Source: Lepraria neglecta (taxonomy: Eukaryota > Ascomycota > Lecanoromycetes > Lecanorales > Stereocaulaceae). Taken from it: a DNA stretch of 64,000 bases. Below are positions 1 to 11,461 of the stretch, piece after piece; position 1 is the stretch's first letter; each line of letters starts with the position of its first letter. The position numbers and the translations under genes are program-made. A model generated the notes under the pieces. It did no database searches. It was not told where the DNA came from and saw nothing but the letters and a program-made list of their open reading frames with translations. Location of the stretch: NCBI GenBank assembly GCA_033220425.1, contig CM065649.1, positions 1,922,001 to 1,986,000 of the forward strand, in the 5' to 3' direction.

Positions 1-1700
1 GCTTATAGTGATGGTCACCCGGGCTTTTAGAGGTGCTTCGAGATTATTGCATCCTTATAGTATATTCATAGTCTCACGCGTCAACTACGGGACTATATCA
101 AGTACTACCCCGAATGCCTTATCCTTTAGACTCGCCGATATCCTCCCTATAGGTACCTGCAGCCAATAAGCTCGCTACTAGTACCGTTCTATACGCTAAC
201 AATTAACTTTATCCTAGCTCTGCCAATCTCCCAAAGGTTGTTTAACGCCGCAATGTCAGTGTCATACAAATTTACTAAGCGAATTACACTTATCCCCGGC
301 AAATCTACCTGGTCAGCTACCGAATGGGCCTCAGCGCTTTTAGACCGTCTCGACATCGCCGACTAGGGTATTCTAAAGGTAATAATCACAGATCGGGATC
401 CCAAATTCTTGTCTGAACTATGGAATGCCATCTTCAAAAGGCTCGGCGTCGAGCTACTCTATTCAACCGCTTATCATCCGCAAATAGACGGTACTAGTGA
501 GCGCACTAATTAGACGGCTGAGATTGCATTGCGGTTCTACTTATATACGCTCGATAAGCCGTCTATATAGCCAGAAATACTACCTAGAATCCAGGCCATA
601 CTGAATAACTCGTCGAGTGGAACTTCAAGTTCGAGCACTCCGAACGAAATTACCTATGGTTTTACGCCGAACAGACCGCTGGACCTGCTTCAGCTCCCGG
701 CTAATATTAGCGTCGACCATTTTACGGCGCGCTCGAATACAATCGACGCCGTCGCTTTTGCTCAGATATCGAATAAACTCTACTATAACCGTCGACACCA
801 GCCGATGTTCCTGAAGGTCGGTGAATTCGCTCTTCTCCGCCTGCACAAAGGCTACCAGATCCCATCAACGGCTGGTGTTACTAAGAAGCTTACGCAGCAA
901 TATATAGGACCTTTCGAGGTACTCGAATATATAGGAAAGCTCGCGTATAAGCTAGCTATTCCGGACCATTAGAACGTATATCCAGTCTTTACGATTGCTT
1001 AACTGGAGCCCTGCCTAGATCCTGCCGAGGACCTATACAGACGCCCTCGACCTGATCATCCCCTAGCGGTTTCGGTCGACAACGAGTCCTTCGAGGTCGA
1101 GAGGTTACTTAATAAGCGTGTAGTTAAGAAAGGACGGGGTTTCTCTACCCAGTACCTACTACAATAGAAAGGATACAGTCCTGAGTTCGATTAGTAGTAT
1201 ACTATCAAGAATCTCGGAGATACAGGAGAACTTATTAAGGACTACGAGGAGGAGTCCGCTAGGATTCAACAATCGTTAGCGTCAATTGACGCGCCCTAGG
1301 AACGCTTGGTGCCTTCGCTGAAGCCTCCGAGGAAACATAGTCGACTAAGGAATTATTGATAGAAGAAAGTTGAGTATGATTACTCTACGGAATATCGAGG
1401 ATAACTCAGCACCTAGCTAATGTTACTGTATATGATTTTCGACACCGTTAACGTAATACTACTATAGACTCTTGCTAATATCTTTCGGGCGCCTGTTAGC
1501 TATTCTTAGCGCCTCATAGCAGCTTAGAAGGAGTATTTATTAGCTAGCTAATCGCTCGACGTGGTCGCCGAGCTTTCTTCGCGTTTGGTGCGATATTATT
1601 ACGAAGCGTTTCGCGGGCAAGCTTCTTGCCAAGCGAACTAGTACTATAGCGGCTTAGCTTAGCAGTAGAAAACCGAGCTTCGCTCGACAATAAGAAGAAC
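1..1700 (+). mobile_element. Ty3/Gypsy chromovirus fossil (3' part of pol)
   Basis: The + strand holds remnants of an LTR-retrotransposon polyprotein cut by the window edge. An integrase core is recognisable around 380-510 (ITDRDPKF, then a TAYHPQ-type motif), followed near 1080-1260 by a chromodomain-like segment (FEVERLLNKR, then a KGYSPEFD-type end). An integrase followed by a chromodomain is the hallmark of chromoviruses. The element is clearly broken, with many breaks, and is TpA-rich, so it is an old, RIP-type fossil. No terminal repeat could be delimited; the right boundary is approximate. Confidence 0.8.
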
Positions 1701-2099
1701 AAGTTTACCACCCCTCAATATAGTTAGGATCTATGTGACACTCCTCTTCTTTTCTTACTATTACCTATATTAATAGTCTTAATTCTTCTAGTATTACTGT
1801 CCCTCTCGGCTAGAGCTTCTTTCTAGGAACTATCGTTTCTAATTAGTATTTAAGATCTCGTTCCTATTCTTACGGGGGGTTATAGTACTATACTATTACT
1901 GTTCGCTCTCGGACAACGTTTTAGGGTAGTTTTTGCTTCTAGAATTAGTCTAGCACTCTATAGGCCCCCTCTTATAGATAAGCCGCCTCCTCGACCCCGG
2001 GTTATAGCGCTTAGTCCTCCCTTAGAGGTATTATTCTTAGTATAAGTTACTCTTTCCTATTCGGGTGTCTAATTTATAGTTTATATCGAGGCCTTACTA
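1701..2099. other. AT-rich decayed stretch between two retroelement fossils
   Basis: No gene is visible. The sequence is TpA-rich and probably holds the untranslated end of the left-hand LTR element and/or the decayed 3' portion of the LINE that follows. I could not place either boundary. Confidence 0.4.
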
Positions 2100-3271
2100 A
2101 TTTTATAAAAAGCTGGGGTACTAAGTCTCGCTACTCTTATCCTTTTGATTTCCGACTTCTTTTTAATATATAACTTGTCCTACGCTTCGTAGGACCCTCT
2201 GTACACGGTATATTTAATAGGTTTATCCTTAGGATATTCCCTATAGTTATATACTTCTATATATCTTCCGCATGTTTCTTTATTAGGGCACGATGTTAAT
2301 AAGTGACTATATTGCCAGTATACGAAGCATTGCTTCGATCTGTATATACGGTTATATACTACACATCGGTATATCACATTACTAATTACTAGACCTTCCC
2401 TAATAGCTAAATTTGCTTATTCTGCTATTCTATATTCTACTATAAGAGATACTATCTGCTGACCCTCTTTAGACCTGTTAAGATATCCTAACTATATAAT
2501 GTCTAGTTTTACTGTATCCTTGTTTTGAGTCTTGATATACTCTATTCCTTTTTCTATATCTATCGCGTTAAGATCTTTAATCCTTACCCTATATACTAGT
2601 ACTCTATATATCTATACTACCGCTTTGGCTTTCTCGCTGAAAACCGATATCTATCCTTCCTATTCTCTGAGCTTCGTTACTTCTTCTTCTATAGCTATAG
2701 TAATTACTATATCTCCGCTAGGTAGAGTTCTTGCTGCCCTAATGTCTTTAGTACTAATATTATTGTTTCTAATATACTGGTTAACCTTTTCTACTAGCGC
2801 TCGTGGTTCCTTTGCTGCGTTCGCTTTAGAAGCTTCTTTATCGTTTATCCTAACGACAATCTCCGTGTTCTTATTATATAGTGTAGGTAGAATCTATACT
2901 CTACCGATAGAGGAAGAGGGGGAGGAATAAGTGAACTGGCTGTCACGGAGCCTGCTGGCTACTCCGGCCCATAATGATATAGTAGCTGCGCTGTTCGTTG
3001 TGTAGGATCCCGCTGGTTGGTTCTTAAGGATAGTAAGCTTTTCGTCCATAGTATTATCTCTGGTGGTTATCTCTCTAGCTAGTTTTCTGACCTCATCCAG
3101 TACCGTTTGGATTCTGGGTTCCTAAGTCGTTTATTCCGTAAATGCTACTAGGGCTCGTAGCACTTCTTGGAGAGTATTTGAGGGAGGTTTCTATCTATTA
3201 GCAATATGGTTTAACCCGGTGTTTGCTGCTTGCCGTAGTATGATTGCGTACTCCTTATAGTCTGTAGGCAT
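2100..3271 (-). mobile_element. Decayed Tad-like LINE, ORF1 (gag-like) portion
   Basis: Read on the minus strand, the frame starts at a probable ATG at 3271 (MPTDYKEYAI...) and continues through a segment with SAATISLWAGVASR, as in fungal Tad/I-type LINE ORF1 proteins. At 2180-2377 it reaches a zinc-knuckle region containing SCPNKETCGR and CPKD-like remnants; in this family the region is a set of CCHC knuckles ending in CxxCRGSHEAW. Several Cys codons now read as Tyr and Gln codons as stops, which are C-to-T changes typical of RIP. No reverse transcriptase is present, so this is a fragment. It lies in the opposite direction to the LTR fossil on its left. Confidence 0.7.
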
Positions 3272-4944
3272 TTGGTCCTATACTGGCCAACGCGTCTTTT
3301 CCGTTATAACTGGGGTTAATTGGCAGTAAGACCCCCGCCAATTAGTTGAAGAGGTGACTATTCTGAGCCGATAGACGTGTTAATATTACGTGTTTAACCA
3401 AAAATCGATTTCGAGCGTAGGTGGAAGTTTTAGATGGGCCGCTGAGCGGAGATCGTCCGTGCCACCTTAGGGCTGAACGGTTGTAACGTACATTGAAACA
3501 TGGATATAGGGACCCAAACTGGAAGTTTTCATGGTGGCCTACGATAGCTGTACTTAACGTACGAGTGCAGGTGCCCACTGACACATGACGTTACTACTTT
3601 TGTGGACCAACCTAAACCCACATAGAAATAAACGGAAGACACCATGAAGCTACTCCAAGGGTTGAATATTTTAGTGTGAAGCTGTAAAATGTGTTCAAGA
3701 GATGTTGTGGGTCATGATGATGAGGGAATTTACGGGGCGGCTGGAATCAGGCGCGAGGCGCTTGTTAGGGGGCAATGGAGCCTGAAACTTTAAGTTTTAG
3801 GCTTAGCTCCAGGATTGCTCCTTCCCAAATATCAATACTCGTGGGCCCCTCGGTGCATTCCTCCCGCAAACTTTGCAATTCGTGATATGAGTATGCTAAT
3901 TTCCAAATGACTATCCTTTGACCTTCGTGAGCATGGTGACAGCTCTCTCAGCTCCTGCAGTCTGACAAGACGTTCGAGATTTTCGCTGCATGCAAGACAT
4001 CTGCAAATTATCATGCCGCCGTGTATGCACCAAGCGGGGTTGCATCCCTCTCGATGTTACCCAAAGAGCGAGTTCCAGAGTTTCAGACACGCCAGGACCT
4101 AGCACAGTAGACAGTGAGATTGGAAGTTTCGGAATTGGCTTTAGGCTCGCACCTGTCGTTCTCCCCTCCTCCAGTCCCTACTTCTTCTAAAGAGTAGCTC
4201 ATATGCCCCTACGTTTGCTCAGATCCTAACTCAGTCTCCCCCGGAAGGAGTATAGGCCTTGCTCTCTTCGATTGATGCTTTGATTTAACCTTGCTCAAGG
4301 ACATAGTACTGTTTGACATTTTCCGGCGTGGAAAGTCTGCCCCTTGGCGTACCTCAAGAGCGGGCGACAGTGCAAGAAATCTTGACAGAGCAAAATTTCC
4401 ACTAATTTGAGCAATATTACTGCTTAGCAGCAACTAAAATTGACCCATATACCGCTCTATAAGTGGCCAATAGCACAATCCCTATTGAGGGACTCCCTTT
4501 CAAATCGGCATCTATGCTCGAGAGCTCGTTCAATGAATGGCTATTATTTCATGCCACTCCCAATACTTGACACATGATTTGCTCAATGGCTTCGATAAAC
4601 TCGACATATCCTGCTCCTACTCCTTCTCAACTTTGCAAGTTTGAACTCAGATTCCCTCAATACTGCCGCTATACCTACTTCCTATACGTATCATGTGCCA
4701 TTCGAGATCATGCAGATCGAGGTTTCTGCATGCTTGCAATCGGTGATCTCGTTCCCAACTATGACGCTATAAGGCCGTGCTTAATAAATACAAATGCTTG
4801 TACTATTCACCGGACTGTACCGGTCAAGAAACTCTCTCTCGGCCCCAAAAACGATGCGTTCAAGATGTAGTGCCTTTTTTGCTCAGGAGAACGTAATCTC
4901 GGGCTTTCTTTCAAGTAGAAGATTTTCGATCTCCTGGACATTCT
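3272..4944. other. Gene-free stretch
   Basis: Only short overlapping open frames on both strands, none with a recognisable domain, good start context or paired splice sites. The frame at 4574-4870 (+, 98 codons) is the longest but shows no family features. Composition is less AT-rich than the retroelement remains to the left. It probably holds the 3' flank of the NLR-like gene. Confidence 0.5.
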
Positions 4945-7900
4945 TTAGGTCTTTACGAACTCACTGTTGACTTTCCTTGTCGCTGTTGTTACAACAGCGC
5001 CCATACCAAGAAGCATTTTGATCATGTCCAGATTGCCATTCATAACCGTAGAGAACAGAGGTGTCGGTGGCCCGAGAGGCGAGACCGTTTTACCAAAGGA
5101 ACACTGCCAGACCCCTTGCTTCCCATCAACATCCGCTCGATAAGAGAGCAGAATCTCCACAGCCTGGAGATTGTCTGACATTGCCGAAAGATTCAGTGGC
5201 GTTATAGCGTTCAGGTCATAAGGATCCACCAGGGCGTCATTGTCTAGTCGACATTCGAGACTAGCAACTCCAATTTTGTTCGTTCTTCTAGCTGCGCAGC
5301 GCAGTGGCGCTTCACTCCACCTGTTCCTTGTATTGATTTCCGCCCCATGTTGTAGCAGCGCCTTCACGATAGCGGGCGTTCCCAACTCGACTGCAAGGTG
5401 TAAAGATATCCTAAGCTTGTGGTCTGACTGTCTAATCACAATATCTGCATACTTGGTAAGTATCAAATAGACGGTGGAATGATGTCGCCCTTCGATAGTG
5501 CTATTGAGAGCATGCCACGACCATTCACGGTGCATCCTTGCGACAGCTTCATTAGTTGCACCCGCTTCCAGCAACGTTGCTACTAGGTTGTCATGACCCA
5601 AGGAAGCAGCAATAAAGAGACAGGAACATCTCGCGTCTACTTGCACCTCCATCATAGCCACTTCCTCGACAGGAAATCCTGAATCGAGCGAGTATTCGAG
5701 TAGCTTCGGAGTGAAACTCAAAGAACACTACGAATTGTAGCTCGTTGAGGGTAATGTAAGGCTCCAATATTCGAAATCTCTCCTGCGGCATCCCTTCCAA
5801 TGTTTCATATGCATGTCTCAGCAAAGGCCGATCACTATGACGCCAAAGCCTTCTGATGGTGTCGAACTGGCCTGGGTCCGGTGTTTTCTGCAAATGCAAG
5901 GTCGAATAGCAGATGGCACATGGTAAAAATGGTTTTGCCTTCATGAACATCTCTAGCCCTTGAAACGGTACGGTCACATTCTCACGAGAGCGGTGCGAAA
6001 TAGCCACGTTGAGAAGCTTATTAAGGCACGTAGACAAGATCTGTTTCTCTGCATCCGGCATGAAGTGATATGGATGTCGTTGTAAATAATCCTGTGTTGT
6101 GTAATGAACCAAATGCACGATTTGACTTTCTGCATCAATGGCGGCCAACCCAGTACACACGTAAACCAGCAAATCAGGGTCTACAAGTGATTCTTCGTCC
6201 CATGACGATTCTCCCCTCTGCCATGCTAAGGACTGCTGAAGTAGCCGGACAGTCAATGGCTCATACGTAAGGCATATCTAGGCATATCCAGGAACAAATT
6301 TGCCTAGCCAAATGAGAGTCTTCCTCGTGCTGGCCGTTGATACGTTCCAAAGCGTCATGGTAGGTAGCATTGAGCTCGCTGGGCAGTCGGCTCGCAGCGT
6401 TTATTACTGCTATCTTACTACACTTGGCCTTCTTAGCAAGCGCATCCATGTGCAACTTTGCTAAACGAAACCTAGAACAGTTAGATGGCCAGAATACATA
6501 GACAAAGCTGGTTCGTACTGATATCCTTGACATTTTTCGAGCACAGCATCCCTGATGAATTGCGCAAGTCCAGCATCTACTGTCACATGTGCATGAAATT
6601 TTGGTTCACTCTCGAGCCTTCCTTGCACAAACTCGTCGATATCTGCGTTTTGGGGATGGATTTTGACTTGAACAGCGCCTTGAAAATCCTGCTCAATGCT
6701 TCGGATTGGTCGCGAAGTAGCGAATATACGGACGGTTGCTTGCAATGATCGAATATCCTTAAGAAAATCCAGCCTAGCTCTGTTGTCCTCGTCGCACTCA
6801 TCGAGGGCATCGATAACAACGAAAACCGTTGAGAATTCCTTCGCCACAGTAGTGAGTAGTTGTGAATACTCGGCACGGTCAAGGGAAGTCTTTTTTTTTG
6901 ATTCCTTCATCTTCTTGTAGAGATCTATGTATCCTGCTGCTAAGGACTTTCGCTGTTGAAGAAGCTGTAAAAGTACGCTACCAAGGAGGTCTGCGAACCT
7001 TTCTCTTTATAAATGCAATGTATCCATGTAACGGCGACGTCGTTATCGCATTGCGTGAGGAGATTGTTGATTACGATTGAAGCAATTACGGTCTTCCCAG
7101 CGCCAGCTATGCCAGAGCAGAGCAGTTGATTCTGTTCTCCAGTCATCCAGGCCTGGAACTCTGATGTTTGCAGTAACCACGATCCCGAGTTCCCAGCCCG
7201 CAGGCCGTAGACATCCTTTTGTTTGGCCTGAAAGCGTAAAGGAGAGAGCCAAGATAGCATTGCAGAGATCAGTGCGTCTGAAATATCTTTGTCAGCCCAT
7301 AGACGCCAAGAAATTTACCAAGTGGTACAAATCAACGACGAAGACGACTCGAGTGCCTAGCTGAGATCGTTGATGACCAACATGGTATTAAAACGTGTGC
7401 AAGAAATGTTTGTATAAAAGTAGACTCCAGCTTATAAGTTCGGCTTTACTGAAGTAAAGATGACTGCAGTACCTTGCTAATCTAGTTTCAAAGATGCCAC
7501 CGCCTCAGCAACTTTGCTAACGTCCTTCTGGATTTCTCTCACTCCAGTATGGAGCGCAGCAGTCTCTCTCCTGATCTCTTGAGAGAGAAGGATGTGGTCA
7601 TTCTCTAACGCAAGGGTCAGCAACGACTTTTGACGTTCCACAGCTCTAACGGCTTCCTCGGTTTTCTTGCTTGAGAACGGCCAGAGCAGTGATTTCGAGG
7701 ATTTCTTGAATCCTGTGGCTGAGGCACACTTGCTTAGCTTTGCCTCTAATTGTTTCAACAGTGTCTGCAAAATTGTCAAGGGACCATCCGGCTCCGCCAA
7801 TGTCTTGATTGTTACGGCCCAGGCATCGGAATCTTCGACGTCAGAGATCGTGTCTGAGAGCGTGGCAAGTATCCCGTGAATACAGCTGATCTCCAATACC

Positions 7901-8013
7901 AGTTTCTTGCAATCCTTGGATGCATCTTTAACATCGCGCAAGTATACAGCGACCGAGGTAGCCAGTTGAAGCACAGGATTTATGCTCGTAGTGACGCTGA
8001 GCGGATCGCCCAT
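4945..8013 (-). pseudogene. NACHT-ankyrin STAND (NLR-like) protein, broken
   Basis: Layout is a fungal STAND N-terminal domain (Helo-like_N type, starting MGDPLSVTTSINPVLQ at 8013), a NACHT NTPase, then ankyrin repeats. The NACHT part shows Walker A GIAGAGKTVI (about 7120), Walker B VFVVIDALDECDE (about 6800) and sensor ATSRP. Two introns are supported: 7278-7472 and 6472-6518 (CTAAC branch, TAG acceptor), both joining frames properly. Lesions: an in-frame TAG at 7477-7479 just before the first intron, and frame shifts near 7005 (between KEKGSQ and DLLGSVLLQLL), near 6270 (SWICLDMP to LTYEPLTVRL) and near 5715, just before the ankyrin part. Such proteins act as intracellular sensors in non-self recognition; this copy cannot make the full protein as read. 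An upstream in-frame ATG at 8067 is possible, but MGDPLS is the family-like start. Confidence 0.85.
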
Positions 8014-8606
8014 AACGGAGCTTCGCGTAATATCTGAGTTCTGCGCACTTGAGATGGCGTTGGCCAAAGGGACGCGCTCCTAAAGACAGATGAAAAAGGC
8101 AAGAGCAGATCAGGGCCTGGCTACCTGGCTCACGGGTCAGAAATAGATTGGCACCCCTCCAAGACTCCAGCTAGCCTTCAAAACAATACAACTTCCGAAT
8201 GAGTAAAGCTACAAACTTAGCCCCCTAGACAAACATTGTTCAAAATATCTGAATCAAGATTCTGTCAGCAAAAGTTTTTTTATCAACCCTCTTCGTGGAG
8301 GATATGTAGGAGCATTTACAGTCTTCGGGGGTACCAAATTTATTTACTTGAGCAGGAATCTCAAGACTTTCCCCGCTCTCCTATCGTCTAGCTCGCACGA
8401 TAGAGCTAATCTGAGCATACATACACCACATGTCTGTACATATATTCATATTGATTGGGTGTCGTCCTCGCCGTCGGCAACTGAAAATTCATTAACTCCG
8501 TTAGATTGCCTGAAGCCTCCAATGAATACAAGTAATCCTACAGTAAGCAAGCCGCGATGGTGAGAACAGAAGCAGCCCCTTCGTTCCATCGAGGTATTTC
8601 CAGCTC
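8014..8606. other. Intergenic, 5' flank of the NLR-like pseudogene and 3' flank of the receptor gene
   Basis: No coding feature is supported. Short open frames at 8348-8563 (+) and 8501-8701 (-) look like chance frames. The receptor gene on the same strand ends at 8607. Confidence 0.5.
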
Positions 8607-9860
8607 TCAGGTATCCACAGTCGTACGGACATTAATCGTCCCCATCTCGAGTTCACTTTCCGGCATGTGTCGATGCATGCCTCCTTCAATATGTGTCTCA
8701 ACAGCCGCCGCCGGCTTGACTATATTCTCCGACGAAGAAGACATCTGCGCGTTTCTAGAATTTTTATGAGATCGATATGAGCTATTGCTAGTTCCGAAGA
8801 AGAATTTCGAACGGAAGCTGGATACGATCGTTTCGAGATTCCGTGACCGGGTGATGAAGGGGCTGTATAATGGGAGGTTGGCGCAGATCGTAGAAGCGCA
8901 GGCTTCGATACCGGACCATAGGATGATGTTCACCTCGGCATCTATCAAGTGTCAGTCAGGCTGGCTTCGACGGGAGTGAGCATAGCGCATACTGTTGGTA
9001 CTGGGACCATAATTAATTGGGTTGAGCGCGAGATAATCCGCAGTGTACGCAAGGCGGGCGATCGAGGCAATGATGCAGCTATCCAGAATATCAGTATAAC
9101 GACTCTTGGTAGCAGCGCAGAATGGTGTCCATACAAGATCCCAAGCCCGAAGATCCCACAGACACCAATCTTCTTATTAAAGTTCATTTGCAACTGCCTA
9201 ATGAAGAATGCTGGCAGAGCAAGGATCGTAATATCGAGGACGATGTCTGTCACGCTGCAGACAACATACATGACCGGATAGTTTGTCGATGCGACGCATA
9301 CGATCCAGTTGCACCAGAGCGGCCAGACTTGGAAGAATGTGGCGAAGAGGAAGGAGATGAGCCAGGCGACTACGACCACCGTCATGATCTTGACAATTAT
9401 TGGGAACCGTCCGACTGAGAAGATTCGTCCATAGAAATATAGGACGGAGAGCTTCACGAAGGCTACTGCGATGATATACCAGAATTGCAGAACGAAGAGG
9501 ATCTGCCAGAAGTCAGAATCTGGAGCTCAATAGGCTTCTGATTTGCGCAGACCTTGAAAAATTGAGTCGCTGTGTCTTCGCTCAAATCTTCGAATCGGAC
9601 TCCAAAGCCGCCAACAGGGACGCCGACTATATTGGTGACTGCAAGGGCCATCGAAAACACCTAGCGACCGCTGTTAGCAGCAGCAGCTGAACTCCCCTCT
9701 ACCAACGACTTACAAGCGCAACAAGAATGAAATAGTCATCAGCTCTCAAAGGAGGAGACTTGTGCAAGCGCACATATATTCGCAAGCCTACAGCCATGAT
9801 AGCGACGGCCATCAATATCGCCTGGGTGGCTATCATAGCCACCGACGCGGAGGTCAACAT
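8607..9860 (-). CDS. Pth11-like rhodopsin-domain membrane protein (GPCR-like)
   Basis: Five exons, 9860-9714, 9660-9553, 9502-9135, 9078-8993 and 8941-8607, join to an uninterrupted 347-aa frame. The four introns are 50-56 bp; two have clear CTGAY branch points. The protein has an N-terminal hydrophobic pair with LRIYVRLHKSPPLRADDYFI between them, the family's 'RADD' signature, then further hydrophobic helices (MTVVVVAWLISFLFATFF, VTDIVLDITILALPAFFI) with the conserved D and P of this helix. The last helix segment reads NAEVNIILWSGIEACASTI, followed by a roughly 100-residue polar cytoplasmic tail. This is the large fungal 'rhodopsin domain' family related to Pth11 receptors, sitting in the plasma membrane; ligands are mostly unknown. 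The initiating ATG at 9860 gives a complete first helix. No lesions were found. Confidence 0.88.
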
Positions 9861-10353
9861 GATTGCTGTAGTTTCCCAGTGCTGCGAAAAGCTTCATCAC
9901 GAAAAACAAGAAATGCCTAGAAGTAAAGGAATAACGGAAAAAAAAGCCGCCAAGAAAGAGAATTCTGCAAGCAGCGGACCGGTTCTTGAATCCATGCCGT
10001 CAGCCGGAGGCCGAAAGGGTGTGCAGATCCATAAATCTCGTGGATGGACCAATCGAGTCGACGTTTCGAGGACGTTGAATGATGATAAGCCGGCAAGCTG
10101 CGGAACGGGAATGGCTTGATTGTCGTCAATCCGCGTATTGGAGGCTATTCATGCAGGCATCTGTCATGGTCCGCACCTGGTCAGTTTGACAAGGTAAAGG
10201 TTGGCTTCTTGCCCAACCAATAACGAACTAGCCGGGATCTATCGCCGAGACCAGTCGATCGATTTTGGACATGCAGAATCCCCAGATTTCTCCTGCATGA
10301 CCATGCGGAAATTATGGTCGAGTCTACTGTAACCCTTTTCGACGCTCGATTTA
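9861..10353. other. Intergenic, promoter side of the receptor gene
   Basis: No gene is supported. The open frames at 9760-10119 (+) and 9917-10129 (-) overlap exon 1 antisense or have no family features. It ends at the left TA of the palindromic element. Confidence 0.45.
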
Positions 10354-10801
10354 GCGTATTCATGATTTTCTTCGTTTCTTGGCATCATAACTTACTCCTT
10401 CCTCCGCTGACAAATATTAATTATCTAAGATACTTATAAGTTTTTGTAAAAGAAATTTAAAGGCCTTATTAATACGACTCTAACGCAGCAAAAATAATAA
10501 AATTCTATCCAGTGTTTATTAAGATATTAAGTATTTAAAATTCAGAGTTAGAGGTTAGATACTAGCTGGTACCGGAGGGTACGATCTTTTAAATATTCAA
10601 CCTCTATTAAAATACTGATATCTCAACAACCACTCCATTAAATTTAAAATTTTTGCAACGTTAGAGTCGTATTAATAAGGGCTTCAACTCTTATATCGAA
10701 AGTTTTTAAAATTAGTTCAGTTATTAAGAAGATAGAATCTTGGATCAGCTGAGGAAAGAGTGGGTTGCAATGCCAAGAAACGAAGAAAATCGTGAATACG
10801 C
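10354..10801. repeat. 448-bp near-palindromic inverted repeat (MITE-like)
   Basis: The left arm, starting GCGTATTCATGATTTTC, is repeated in reverse complement at the right end (10745-10801). Similarity continues along both arms to a centre near 10575; for example an ACTCTAACG-containing block in the left arm matches CGTTAGAGT in the right arm. TA dinucleotides flank both ends (10352-10353 and 10802-10803). It is AT-rich and the arms differ mainly by transitions, consistent with RIP. No coding capacity. It could be a Tc1/mariner-type MITE or an inverted duplication; the TA flanks favour the former. Confidence 0.7.
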
Positions 10802-10939
10802 TAAATCCTTCCTTGATGGCCAACTGCTGATCTTCTCGTATTATCGGGACATCCGCATCATGTCATCATCCACCTGGGATTCCGACTCGAGAAGGGTGGG
10901 GAGAGGACGGGATGGGTGGAGAACACGGCTCGCGGGGTA

Positions 10940-11461
10940 AAAAAAATCTGCCGATCTGGGGCGCAAAGCTTGGCAGACCTCAACACCGCCGAAAACCCCT
11001 TAATTTCAACTCTACAGCACCAGATCATCCCCTATAAGCCCCTATAAGCATGACCAAACGAAAGCGCCAAAACAAAGCCAATATCGAGCCCCACGAGCGA
11101 GTACCCGACCCCTACTAAAGCCAAAGCTTATGGCGTAATTGAGTTCGCAGAAGCCAAAGGCCTCCTTAAGACGAACCACGCTCCCTACAGAGCTCCCAAT
11201 ACAGCATGATATCTATACTTTCTTCGATATCCGGGACCGCTCCGGGCGCAAAGGCAAGCAGGCTGAGGAGGGTTGGCGTAATTACGTGCCCTAGGAGTTT
11301 ATAAATAAGCAGGTATTGACTATAAAGGACCGGCTACACGCCTGCTTAGACGATAACGGGAAAATGACCGGTTATTAGTACTGTAGATAGCTAAATATAT
11401 GATGTTTTTGGCGGTGTTGAGGTCTACCAAGCTTTGCGCCCCAGATCGGCAGATTTTTTTT
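10940..11461. mobile_element. 522-bp TA-flanked DNA transposon relic with about 55-bp terminal inverted repeats
   Basis: The left terminus (A7 then TCTGCCGATCTGGGGCGC) is mirrored at the right end (GCGCCCCAGATCGGCAGA then T8). Inverted-repeat identity extends about 55 bp, to the block ACCTCAACACCGCC. TA flanks both ends (10938-10939, 11462-11463), the target duplication of Tc1/mariner/pogo elements. Inside, + strand frames retain fragments such as MTKRKRQNKA (from 11050) and IYTFFDIRDRSGRKG, which may be the start of a helix-turn-helix transposase N-terminus; several in-frame TAG codons and the short length show it is non-autonomous and decayed. Superfamily placement is inferred from the ends, not from a catalytic domain. 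Confidence 0.7.

Noticed and set aside
2532-2930. 132-codon open frame on + within the LINE
   Set aside because: It is antisense to the LINE ORF1 remnant and has a biased Leu/Ser/Tyr/Ile composition produced by TpA-rich decay.
4574-4870. 98-codon frame on +
   Set aside because: No domain, no supporting splice sites and no homologous motif; a chance frame in a non-coding stretch.
8942-9134. Apparent frame breaks in the receptor gene
   Set aside because: Two introns (9079-9134, 8942-8992) explain the frame changes and give a complete 347-aa protein, so it is not a pseudogene.
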